This document shows positions 1-7,731 of a DNA stretch of 20,568 bases, one piece after another. The notes under the pieces are model-generated. The model worked only from the letters and a program-made list of their open reading frames with translations. It searched no databases and was not told where the DNA came from. This DNA is from Spirochaetota bacterium (GTDB lineage: Bacteria > Spirochaetota > JAHITG01): assembly GCA_018817865.1 (NCBI GenBank), contig JAHITG010000197.1, positions 1-20,568 of the forward strand, written 5' to 3'. How positions within the stretch are numbered: position 1 is the first letter of the stretch; every line of letters begins with the position of its first letter. The position numbers were made by a program, and so were the translations under genes.

Positions 1-10
1 GTCTGTTTTG

Positions 11-16
11 CCCTTT
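11..16 (-). promoter_or_regulatory. possible Shine-Dalgarno for a gene beyond the window
   Basis: On the minus strand the bases after the tsaD stop codon read AAAGGG and then about ten more bases to the window edge. This is the right spacing for a ribosome binding site of a next gene in the same direction, whose start codon would lie just outside the window. It is only a short purine-rich match and could be chance. Confidence 0.3.
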
Positions 17-24
17 AAATTATC

Positions 25-1053
25 CTATCTTAGATCTTTCTTTAAATAGGCAAGCGGGCCGCCTTTAGGCTTGGAATAGACTTCAAAATCGAGTCCATCA
101 ACCTTCTTCAATTTACTCTTATAGTAGGCGCAACAGGCAACCATGGCCCCGTTATCCGTACAGAAAACAGGATCAGGAAGGTGTATATTAACTCCTTTTG
201 TATTTAAAAAAAGTTCCCTGAGGTATGAATTGGAGGCTACGCCTCCGGCAATAACAATATTTTTTATCCCTGTCTCTTTGGAAAGATTCATGGTTTTTTC
301 ATATAACACTTTTATGGCAGCAACCTGGAACCCCTTAATTACGGATTCACGCTTGTAATCAGGATTTTCCCTGGTATGATATAAAACTGCTGTCTTCAGT
401 CCACTGTAACTGAAATTATATTTATTCTTTTTACTATTACTGAGTCCAGGTGTAAATTTCACACATTCGCCTTTATATGATTCTGAAATCTTGTCAATAA
501 TAGGGCCACCCGGATATCCTAAATTTAAAAATTTTGCGATCTTATCGTATGCTTCTCCTACAGCATCATCCAGAGTAGTCCCGATGATCTTATATTCCTG
601 ATGGGATGAAACGATCATCAATAAAGTATGGCCTCCGGATATTAAAAGCCCGATATAGGGAAACGAGGGGGTCTCATTTTTTAAAAAATTGGAATAGAGG
701 TGGGCTATTAAATGATTAACCGTAATGATCGGTTTTTTTAATTTAAGGGTAAGCGTCTTTGCAAAGCTGGCACCTATCATGAGGGACCCTACCAAACCGG
801 GCTGGTTGACCACCCCTATCAGATCGATAGTTTCAGGTGACAGGCCCGATACTTCTAACGCTTTATCAAATACTGTATTGATCTTTTGAAGATGCAGGCG
901 TGATGCGATCTCCGGCACCACGCCTGCATACTTTTTATGTTCTTCTATTTGAGTCGAAATAATATTGGCTAATACATCCCTCTTATCTTTACCTGCGCTA
1001 ACGATCCCTATGGCCGTTTCATCGCAGGATGTCTCTACTCCCAGAACGATCAT
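25..1053 (-). CDS. tsaD: tRNA N6-adenosine threonylcarbamoyltransferase TsaD
   Basis: TsaD transfers the threonylcarbamoyl group from threonylcarbamoyl-AMP to A37 of ANN-decoding tRNAs, working in the cytoplasm with TsaB and TsaE. The 342-residue product is full length for the family. Visible signatures are the N-terminal VLGVETSCDETA, the metal-binding histidines H114 and H118 in NHLIAH, the nucleotide-fold motif LLISGGHT (136-143), LDDAVGEAYDKIAKFL (161-176), YPGGP (180-184), VIAGGVASNS (267-276) and CTDNGAMVA (298-306), where D300 is the C-terminal metal ligand. The ATG lies 3 bases after the flaA stop and has no clear ribosome binding site, so translation is probably coupled to flaA. No partner gene (tsaB, tsaE, tsaC) is visible here. 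The sequence looks intact. Confidence 0.97.
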   Translation of the reverse strand: MIVLGVETSCDETAIGIVSAGKDKRDVLANIISTQIEEHKKYAGVVPEIASRLHLQKINTVFDKALEVSGLSPETIDLIGVVNQPGLVGSLMIGASFAKTLTLKLKKPIITVNHLIAHLYSNFLKNETPSFPYIGLLISGGHTLLMIVSSHQEYKIIGTTLDDAVGEAYDKIAKFLNLGYPGGPIIDKISESYKGECVKFTPGLSNSKKNKYNFSYSGLKTAVLYHTRENPDYKRESVIKGFQVAAIKVLYEKTMNLSKETGIKNIVIAGGVASNSYLRELFLNTKGVNIHLPDPVFCTDNGAMVACCAYYKSKLKKVDGLDFEVYSKPKGGPLAYLKKDLR

Positions 1054-1056
1054 ACA

Positions 1057-1989
1057 TTATTCTGTTGCAGGACCTGACCTTTCCTTTATAACAGCTTTAT
1101 CCTTTGCTTTGTCCTTTAAATACTGTTCTTCATATGATGAACCGGAAAAATAGAGGTCATAAAACTTATCTTCTTTCTCTTTTGTTTCAATGGCTTTAGT
1201 TTCCTGAATACGCCATATTCCCTCATCATCAACGGCTTCATCAATTGCTTTAAGAGCCGGTTCGTATTCGATCCTGACATCTTTGATATAGGTAACGAAA
1301 TCACCGCCTGATTCCTGATGAGACTTATAAACTACAATACTGTCGAATTTCAGGAAAGGTGAGTAGCGTGGATACAGATGGGTCTTGATGATATCCCTCT
1401 TCTTAACATTCTTGATGTAATCCGGATTCACCCATGTCAATTTTCTCCAGCCTCTGAAGAATAACGAACCGAAGTTTACACTCTTAAAATTCCCACTCGG
1501 GTCCACCATGCGGACTTCGATGGAATTTTTGTAATTCCGGCCGGAGACCCAGAGTGAAATTGATCTGATCGGGCCGACATTCCTTAATATCCCGCCTCCC
1601 TCCTTTGCATAAAAGGTGTTGATCGGAATAACAGGTTTGATCTGTGCCCAGTCATTACCATGGGAATACTCAAAATAGACCCGGATTCCAAGACATTTAC
1701 TGAATTTCAGGTCAGTACTGAGTTTGCCGGAATCCACATCCACGATCTTTAATATGGACGCCTGACGGCTGAATGCATTATCGGAATATCCTGATAATTT
1801 AATTCTCCATTTTTCAATGGACAGATCCTGCGGCAGATTTTCAAAATCAATAAGCATTTTTTCTTCTGGTTTTCCAATATTATCCCCATTGGCTTCATCA
1901 GAACTTTTAACGGGCTGTTCTGTTTGTGCTCCCACAACAGAAACGATCAGTAACAAGCTAATTAAAACTAAAAATGTTCTCCTTAACAT
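1057..1989 (-). CDS. flaA: FlaA-type flagellar filament outer layer (sheath) protein
   Basis: In spirochaetes FlaA forms or contributes to the sheath around the periplasmic flagellar filament. The 310-residue product begins with a typical Sec signal peptide: MLRR, a hydrophobic stretch to about residue 20, then VVGA with likely cleavage near A21/Q22. The mature part shows the family layout: LGIRVYFEY (100-108) with DWAQIKPVIPI, then ILRNVGPIRSISLWVSGRNY (134-153), then FRGWRKLTWVNPDYI (178-192), then GGDFVTYIKDVRIEYEPA (228-245), and an acidic helical end beginning EAVDDEGIW. The last 40 residues are highly charged and look disordered. The start is fixed by a strong AAGGAGGT sequence just upstream, which lies inside the preceding deacetylase gene; the two genes overlap by 32 bases. 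No other flagellar gene is present. Assignment rests on recognised family motifs; whether this copy sheaths a real filament is inferred. Confidence 0.85.
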   Translation of the reverse strand: MLRRTFLVLISLLLIVSVVGAQTEQPVKSSDEANGDNIGKPEEKMLIDFENLPQDLSIEKWRIKLSGYSDNAFSRQASILKIVDVDSGKLSTDLKFSKCLGIRVYFEYSHGNDWAQIKPVIPINTFYAKEGGGILRNVGPIRSISLWVSGRNYKNSIEVRMVDPSGNFKSVNFGSLFFRGWRKLTWVNPDYIKNVKKRDIIKTHLYPRYSPFLKFDSIVVYKSHQESGGDFVTYIKDVRIEYEPALKAIDEAVDDEGIWRIQETKAIETKEKEDKFYDLYFSGSSYEEQYLKDKAKDKAVIKERSGPATE

Positions 1990-3133
1990 TATCTGTTACC
2001 TCCTTGTTGGTAAATTTATTTATAATCTCAGATGGATTGACCATCTTAATTCCTTTTGAACGAATGATCGAAATATAATCCTTCACTACTTTATAAGTGT
2101 TCTCATTGCCGATATGCCCGATCCCGATCGCCTTTCCCTTTTTTAAAGCGATATTGATCAATTTCTCCATCTGACCGGCAATATACGAATACTCATTCCT
2201 GTTATCTAAAAATACATCCCGAATACCATAATTCACTTGTAATTGACCCGTAATGCTTCTGGTAACACTTTTTTTACTTGTCAGGCTGTCAATAAAATAG
2301 AGCTTCTTCTTCTTTATCTTATCAAGAACAGCCTTCATTACTCTTTTGTCTGCGGTTACCCGGCTGCCCTGATGATTATTTACTCCCGTTACATGAGGAA
2401 TACTCGTAAGCATGCGCTCCATTGTTTCATGTATCTGTTTTACGGTCATGCCGGTAAGTATTTCAGATTCAAAGAGTTTAATACGGCGTTCTCTATAGTT
2501 TTCCGGTTCCATTGGCATATGCAGTAGAACTTCTTTATCAGCCTCTTTGATCATACCGGCAATTTTTGCAGAGTTCTTCAAAAAGGGAAGAACAGCGATA
2601 CCCAATTTTACAGGTAATTTGATGAATTTCGAAGTCAAAGGACTGTTATACCCTGCATCATCGATAATAATGCATATAATTGGTCCCTGATGAACTCCAC
2701 CCTCCATGAACAGTTGATCATCCTTTTCAGGATCATTCTTTGATATGATCATCTGATAGGTTTGTTCTTCAGCTCCGCGGGAATGGATCGTAAGCTGTAA
2801 AGAAATATCAGATCCGTTCTTTTTTATCTGATATCCCGACAGAGAGCCATTCTCACCTGAAATGACCTGTTCCACTTCAGATAAAATATCCTGTAACCGT
2901 TTTGATCTATCTACTGATACGTAGATAACACTGCCCATGCGCCGAGTATGATACTTATTATCTAAATGTAAAAGAACATTATTAATAAAACTATCACTTT
3001 TATGATCATGATCGAGGTCATGGATCAATCTTAAAAAAAGAGCAAACAAAATAAATACTATTACTAACCCAAAAAACAAAAACAGTTTAAATCCATCTTT
3101 ACCTGCTCGCTTTCTTCTTCTTTTAAAAGTCAC
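1958..3133 (-). CDS. divergent polysaccharide deacetylase family protein (YibQ/DUF610-like)
   Basis: This is a membrane-anchored envelope protein of the divergent polysaccharide deacetylase family (NodB-like fold); the substrate is unknown. The 391-residue product has a basic N-terminus (FKRRRKR), one transmembrane helix at about 14-35, a linker region with a small mixed domain (about 45-140), and the deacetylase domain from about 150 to 370. Within it lie the metal-site pair D158 and D159 in IICIIIDDAG, H205 in LLHMPMEP, H254 in GVNNHQGS, D282 in YFIDS, the RDVFLDN block (305-311) and H340 in IGIGHIG. The start is GTG, embedded in ATGTGA, where the out-of-frame ATG would stop at once; a GGTGGA sequence lies upstream. 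It follows the S41 protease gene with a 49-base gap, a common adjacency for this family, and its 3' end overlaps flaA. Confidence 0.88.
   Translation of the reverse strand: MTFKRRRKRAGKDGFKLFLFFGLVIVFILFALFLRLIHDLDHDHKSDSFINNVLLHLDNKYHTRRMGSVIYVSVDRSKRLQDILSEVEQVISGENGSLSGYQIKKNGSDISLQLTIHSRGAEEQTYQMIISKNDPEKDDQLFMEGGVHQGPIICIIIDDAGYNSPLTSKFIKLPVKLGIAVLPFLKNSAKIAGMIKEADKEVLLHMPMEPENYRERRIKLFESEILTGMTVKQIHETMERMLTSIPHVTGVNNHQGSRVTADKRVMKAVLDKIKKKKLYFIDSLTSKKSVTRSITGQLQVNYGIRDVFLDNRNEYSYIAGQMEKLINIALKKGKAIGIGHIGNENTYKVVKDYISIIRSKGIKMVNPSEIINKFTNKEVTDNVKENIFSFN
1997..2005 (-). promoter_or_regulatory. flaA ribosome binding site inside the deacetylase gene
   Basis: The minus strand reads AAGGAGGTA, a near-perfect anti-16S match, seven bases before the flaA ATG at 1989-1987. 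It sits wholly inside the 3' coding end of the upstream deacetylase gene. It fixes the flaA start and shows that flaA can recruit ribosomes independently even though its message is probably continuous with the deacetylase. Confidence 0.8.
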
Positions 3134-3182
3134 ATTTTTTCCACCATAACCAAAACCAAAAAAATGAAAAAGGTTAAAATAT

Positions 3183-4598
3183 TTACATTCGATCAGTTAC
3201 GCTTAAGATCTCTGCTGCTTTCTTCATCTGGACATCATCTTCCAGATCAAGGATAGCCTCATTCATCCCTTTGATCTCATAGAATTTAGCCTTAACTAAT
3301 CTCCTTATAAGTTTATAATCGGCATTTATACCTTTAGAATTTAACTTTTTAACCAGTTTTTTAAGCTCATCCTCCTGCTTTGCTTTTTCTGCCTTTAAAA
3401 AATTTTTGTTGGTATTTACGAATTCGTCAATATATTTTCCATTAATTATCTTCTCTGCTTCCTCGATCTCTGAAGAAGATGTCTTGGGAAAATCAACTTC
3501 TATATTCGGTTTAATGCCTTTTTTATGAATACTGATCCCCGAGGGAGTATAGTATCTGGCTGTGGTAATGGCCACAGCAAGGCCATCACCCAATTCCCTA
3601 ACTGTCTGAACTACACCCTTTCCGAAAGTCTTCGTACCTACAATAATGGCTCTTTTATTGTCCTTTAAAGCACCTACTACGATCTCGGAACCGGATGCAG
3701 ATCCTCCATTAACCAGAATACACATGGGAAGATTATGACAATAATCCAGAGAAGAAGCGTAATATTCCTTATTCTGATCTTCCAGCCTGCCTTTGGTATA
3801 GACCACCATGCCTTTATCAAGGAACAGGTCTGCTACTTTATATGCCGAATAAAGAAGCCCTCCGGGATTATTCCTGAGATCAAGAATAACTCCATCCAGT
3901 TTAACCTTATCAAATTTCTTGACCGCATTCTGAAGATGATCATATGTATCTTCCCCAAAAGTCTTAATCTTGATATATCCGAATTCTTTTTCTTTGTATT
4001 TAAACTGTTTAGAAAGAACACTCTCGATCTTAATTATTTCCCGCTTGATCTTATATTCCTTTAGCTTAGTATCATCATCACGCTGTATCCAGATGGTTAC
4101 ATATGTCCCCGGTTTTCCCCTTAATTTTGAAACAGCCATATTCAGGTCCATCTCTTTAGTAGACTCTTCATTGATCTTAATGATCTTATCGTTCGGTTTA
4201 AGCCCAACTCTGCTTGCGGGAGTATCATCGATCGGTGCTACAACTGTAAGCCAGCCTTCTCTCTTGGTAATAACAAATCCGACTCCTCCGAATTTCCCTT
4301 CTGTTTCAACTTTCAGATCCTTATATCCTTCTTTCCGCATAAACCGTGTATACGGGTCATCCAGCGAACCCATCATCCCGTCAACAGCACCGTAGATCAG
4401 CTTTTCAAGATCCGGTGGATCAACATAACTGACTTCCAGTAAACTTAAAACTTCATTAAAGATCCTCAGGTTTTTATATAGTTTGTTATTCGCACTGCTG
4501 AACTTTAATAAATTCGTCTCAGTCAGAACCCACATAATAATGATCACAGATAAAGCTATGATCCAGATCGTTCGCTCACGTTTATTGATGATTTTCAT
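3183..4598 (-). CDS. ctpA: S41-family C-terminal processing peptidase
   Basis: This is a periplasmic serine protease of the CtpA/Prc family, which trims the C-terminal ends of envelope proteins or degrades them. The 471-residue product has an N-terminal signal anchor (about 11-30), a helical segment with DPYTRFM (81-87), a PDZ domain at about 95-175 containing GGVGFVI and GLKPNDKIIKIN, and the tail-specific protease core. Core motifs are LDLRNNPGGLL (239-249), the catalytic Ser302 in NGGSASGSE, and Lys327 and Gln331 in TFGKGVVQ; the Ser-to-Lys spacing of 25 and Lys-to-Gln spacing of 4 match the family. TPSGISIHKKGIKPNIEV closes the domain, followed by a charged C-terminal helical region. A clear AAGGAG (4607-4612) precedes the ATG. 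The next gene downstream is the polysaccharide deacetylase, as in many envC-ctpA-yibQ neighbourhoods. Confidence 0.95.
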   Translation of the reverse strand: MKIINKRERTIWIIALSVIIIMWVLTETNLLKFSSANNKLYKNLRIFNEVLSLLEVSYVDPPDLEKLIYGAVDGMMGSLDDPYTRFMRKEGYKDLKVETEGKFGGVGFVITKREGWLTVVAPIDDTPASRVGLKPNDKIIKINEESTKEMDLNMAVSKLRGKPGTYVTIWIQRDDDTKLKEYKIKREIIKIESVLSKQFKYKEKEFGYIKIKTFGEDTYDHLQNAVKKFDKVKLDGVILDLRNNPGGLLYSAYKVADLFLDKGMVVYTKGRLEDQNKEYYASSLDYCHNLPMCILVNGGSASGSEIVVGALKDNKRAIIVGTKTFGKGVVQTVRELGDGLAVAITTARYYTPSGISIHKKGIKPNIEVDFPKTSSSEIEEAEKIINGKYIDEFVNTNKNFLKAEKAKQEDELKKLVKKLNSKGINADYKLIRRLVKAKFYEIKGMNEAILDLEDDVQMKKAAEILSVTDRM

Positions 4599-4659
4599 AT
4601 ATTAAACTCCTTAAAAAAAAATAAAAATTTCTAAAATCCCACAGCTTCTTAAAAACAGA

Positions 4660-5010
4660 TCAGCTGCCCATCAGAGAATCCGACTCGTCTGCTTTAAAAT
4701 CTGTCTTCTTGCTGCTGGGCATATAACAATATCGGCATCCGTGAATAATAACTTTTGGCCGATTTTCTCCCTCATACATTTCAGCATACAGGCTCTCATG
4801 CTTCTTGAGAGGGGACCCGCACAAAGGACAATTACGGGGTTTAAAACTCTTCTCGTCTACTTCACTCCTGGAAGGGATCTCCTGTTTTTCCGCTTCAAGT
4901 TTATACTCAGCTTTTTTTAACTTTTCTTCCCTGTCATTCATTTTACTGATAAAATGAAGATAAAAAGCCAGTGCAAATAATACTCCTAAAAAAATTGGTA
5001 TCCATTCCAT
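4660..5010 (-). CDS. small membrane-anchored zinc-ribbon protein, function unknown
   Basis: The 116-residue product has one N-terminal hydrophobic helix (about 4-22), a short charged stretch likely to be helical (about 24-45), and a C-terminal zinc-ribbon-like domain with paired cysteines C61/C64 (CPLCGS) and C92/C95 (CRYC). With the N-terminus inserted in the inner membrane, the ribbon would most likely face the cytoplasm, judging by the basic residues after the helix. I do not recognise a characterised family. It starts 9 bases after the csaB-like stop, with an AAGGGTGA-type ribosome site upstream, and precedes the protease gene by 61 bases, so it is probably in the same transcript. Two CxxC pairs suggest metal binding, but no partner or role can be read from the sequence. 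Confidence 0.75.
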   Translation of the reverse strand: MEWIPIFLGVLFALAFYLHFISKMNDREEKLKKAEYKLEAEKQEIPSRSEVDEKSFKPRNCPLCGSPLKKHESLYAEMYEGENRPKVIIHGCRYCYMPSSKKTDFKADESDSLMGS

Positions 5011-5019
5011 TATTTTAAC

Positions 5020-5970
5020 TCACCCTTCTTTTAATATCATATTCAGTCTCATAAAACACCTGTCCCACTCTTTCCTGATCTTTAGAACATTAATATACTT
5101 CCTTTTTTTCAATTTATCAATCTTTTTTTTATCTGTATAAAACGACACATTGAAATCATGATTCAGCATCTTTATCTTATTATTGGACTCGATCAACCTC
5201 ACTTCTTTTTTCCATAACAGACCCAGAATACCAATATGGTATCTCATAGTAACAATTCTATCGGCATTATATATTAAGTCTAAGATGCTTCCGGAATTCA
5301 TGTAATTATATTTGTAAATTCTGTTCTTAAAACCATGTTCAATAAGTACTTCTTTTAAGTGATCCTCATTTTTCATTAATAAAAACTTTATCGGACCAGG
5401 CTCCTTTTTTAACTGTTTTATGATCGTATCGATCCCGCTTTCATAACGCAGTGAAGCCAGTATGTATCGTGATGGATCCTTCTTTAATTTTTTAAATCCA
5501 TACAGAAATACTATATCCGGAATATAACGAACTCCGGGATAGATCTTCTGCAGCCTCTGATATTCATTTCTGCTTCGTAATCCGATCAGGCGGCTCTTTC
5601 TTAATAAAAAACCCAACAGGAATTTACACCGTTTAACATCTGAAAAATCCGTATTTAAAAAAGCGATCTTTCCCTTTTTTAACAGAAAGAGGCCATTCAT
5701 TATAAAATAATAGATAAAACTCATGATCCCGGTTTTATCCTGAAAGACACCCCCTAAATTCAACAGGACATCATTTTTTTTAATCGCTATTATATACTTC
5801 ATAAAATTATATCTGTTAATGATCGTAAACCTGTTCTTATAATAATCTCTTCTGCTTAATAAAAAGATTTCAAACTGACCGAATTGCTTTTTATCGATCA
5901 GCTCCAGCATCATATCATCACCAAGATTATAATAACCAAAATAACCTAATATAAATAATTTTCTTTTCAT
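5020..5970 (-). CDS. csaB: polysaccharide pyruvyl transferase family protein (CsaB-like)
   Basis: Members of this family transfer a pyruvyl ketal from phosphoenolpyruvate to sugars of cell-surface polymers; CsaB in Gram-positives does this for the secondary wall polymer that anchors SLH-domain proteins. The 316-residue product shows the family pattern: GYFGYYNLGDDMMLELI (9-25) at the N-terminus, NDVLLNLGGVFQDKTG (66-81), a central domain break near 160, LASLRYESGID (171-181), and the C-terminal YNADRIVTMRYHIGILG (234-250) with R243 and H245 in the conserved RxH position. The C-terminal tail is basic. The usual GGGS-LLQD sequence is altered to LGGVFQD, so substrate may differ. It lies directly downstream of the DUF5693-type gene (42-base gap), an arrangement I recall from Firmicutes. 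The ATG lacks a strong ribosome site. Family assignment is firm; substrate is unknown. Confidence 0.85.
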   Translation of the reverse strand: MKRKLFILGYFGYYNLGDDMMLELIDKKQFGQFEIFLLSRRDYYKNRFTIINRYNFMKYIIAIKKNDVLLNLGGVFQDKTGIMSFIYYFIMNGLFLLKKGKIAFLNTDFSDVKRCKFLLGFLLRKSRLIGLRSRNEYQRLQKIYPGVRYIPDIVFLYGFKKLKKDPSRYILASLRYESGIDTIIKQLKKEPGPIKFLLMKNEDHLKEVLIEHGFKNRIYKYNYMNSGSILDLIYNADRIVTMRYHIGILGLLWKKEVRLIESNNKIKMLNHDFNVSFYTDKKKIDKLKKRKYINVLKIRKEWDRCFMRLNMILKEG

Positions 5971-6012
5971 CTTTATTTTTGTTTAGTATATAAAAACTAA
6001 AAGGTGAAGCTG

Positions 6013-7731
6013 TCACTTACGCACCTTCGGTGGCAAACCAGTAATGGATTTTCCCTCGAATGATCTTAATAATAAGAGAATAATGATCCCAGAGAAAAAT
6101 CCTATCCCTATCCCTGTCAGGGAACGAATAAAGCTGTAATAACTCAAGGTATGAACATGTAAAAAAGAATTTATAGTAGTAGAAACGGCGATCAAAGAAA
6201 ACAGATAGATAAGAAAAAAATTCTTCTTTACGATCTTTAATCCATATCCTGTAAAAAGAATTAAAAGGAAGGGGTAAAAAATAATTTCTTTAAACCGGGG
6301 CCGGATATAAAAAAAGGATTCCAGATATTGCCTTAGATCCAATTCAACAGAAGAGACCGAAAGATAATAATTTCCTGTCCTTAATAAAATAAATGATATC
6401 AGTATAAATAATAAAGTAAGCAGAGAATACATCATCACGTTGATATTTGTTTTCAAAAAAGCCTTCAGATCATGTTTCAAATATAAAAAATAATGGACCG
6501 GCCAGAGGATCAATGGCAGAAGGAACATAAATTTTACAGCAGGCACTTTATGAGGATCAAAAAAAGTGACCGGGTCCCAGATATAATTGGATATAATGAT
6601 ACATCCGGAAAAGACCGCTCCAATAAAAAAAACAAGATTTTTTACATTGAATAAAGAATAGTGACTTTTTTTTAGGATATATTCGTTCAGCAAATAACAC
6701 AAAAGAAAGACCATGGGAACAGAGGCAAACAGACTATTTACCATAACCGTTAGAAGTAAAAGTATCAGAAAATAATATTTATATCCTGGAAACATAAAGA
6801 AGATCAAAGCTCCTGACAACAGCAATATAAGGATACGATATGCGAAAATGATATTCCTGTTTACATCTATTCCTGTTCTATCACTCCTTGTAAGTCTGTA
6901 ATTCTTTTTCTCGAGTTTCTCTCTTAATTGTTTTATTAGCAGATGTAAAGGAATCGTCTTCCTGTGCAGGGAAAGTACAGGAATAATGATCCCTTTTACA
7001 TTTCTTTCCATGACTGCCCTGTGATTTTCATCAATAAAAAGCCTGATCTCTCTTTTTTCATGGATCATTTTATTGAATTTATGTGACTTAAGGATCAATT
7101 CGCCTTCTTCAGGTTTATCCCGCAGAAAATACTTATCATCCTCCTTTATCAGATAATTATCGATCCCTGTTAACTGGATTTTATCATGAAGATTTATAAG
7201 GTTGAATCCCTTTTTGATCAATATTTCTTCAAAAATATGGCGATACACGACCGGCACATTCTGAATAAAACCTGATGCAGCCTTAAATTCATAAACCATA
7301 TTATCTTTAAAGCGGCTTTTTTGATATTCCAGAGGTATATTTATAATGATGTCCTTATATTTTAATGGAATAATAAGATATGTATATTCATCCCTGAAAC
7401 TCCCGCTGGAAACAGAAAAAATATACCTTAATTTTCTGCCTGATAAAAGCATAATATCATTATATTCACCTGTAAGGTCTGAAATCACGGATGGATTTAT
7501 AAAAACGTTTAAGATCTTATTTCGTAATAATTCATCCAGAAACTCTGCCTGCGTATCATCGCTATCATTATAATAATGAAGCAGAGCGTTGTACTCCAGA
7601 ATGAAAGAGGCATTTCTGCTCTTCAGCTCAATATGGTTCCGGTAAGCATAAAAAAGAAACGAAGAAAAGATCAAAGCGAACAGGATCCACGACCGTATGG
7701 AATTATGTTCTGGGAGAGAAATCTTTTTCAC
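6013..7731 (-). CDS. DUF5693-like multi-pass membrane protein
   Basis: This is an uncharacterised integral membrane protein. Residue numbers here are counted from the TTG at 7743. It has one N-terminal helix (about 18-34), a roughly 250-residue extracytoplasmic domain beginning ASFILEYNALLHYY and containing LLRNKILNVFINPSVIS (72-88), then eight or so membrane helices from about 298 to 562. The C-terminal motifs LLRTGNYY (453-460), FYIRPRFKEII (478-488) and NSFLHVHTLSYYSFIRSLTGIGIGFFSG (525-552) match what I know of DUF5693. The outermost start, TTG at 7743, directly abuts an AAAGG and is too close to use it; TTG at 7734 (9 bases) or GTG at 7731 (12 bases) fit better, and GTG is given. The gene overlaps the end of amrA and is followed by the csaB-like gene, which suggests a role in making or exporting the pyruvylated polymer; that is inference. 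Confidence 0.75.
   Translation of the reverse strand: MKKISLPEHNSIRSWILFALIFSSFLFYAYRNHIELKSRNASFILEYNALLHYYNDSDDTQAEFLDELLRNKILNVFINPSVISDLTGEYNDIMLLSGRKLRYIFSVSSGSFRDEYTYLIIPLKYKDIIINIPLEYQKSRFKDNMVYEFKAASGFIQNVPVVYRHIFEEILIKKGFNLINLHDKIQLTGIDNYLIKEDDKYFLRDKPEEGELILKSHKFNKMIHEKREIRLFIDENHRAVMERNVKGIIIPVLSLHRKTIPLHLLIKQLREKLEKKNYRLTRSDRTGIDVNRNIIFAYRILILLLSGALIFFMFPGYKYYFLILLLLTVMVNSLFASVPMVFLLCYLLNEYILKKSHYSLFNVKNLVFFIGAVFSGCIIISNYIWDPVTFFDPHKVPAVKFMFLLPLILWPVHYFLYLKHDLKAFLKTNINVMMYSLLTLLFILISFILLRTGNYYLSVSSVELDLRQYLESFFYIRPRFKEIIFYPFLLILFTGYGLKIVKKNFFLIYLFSLIAVSTTINSFLHVHTLSYYSFIRSLTGIGIGFFSGIIILLLLRSFEGKSITGLPPKVRK

Noticed and set aside
5982..6001. TTTAGT/ACTAAA hairpin and TATACT box between the DUF5693-like gene and csaB
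   Set aside because: The stem is only six A+T-rich pairs and no convincing -35 box sits at the right distance.
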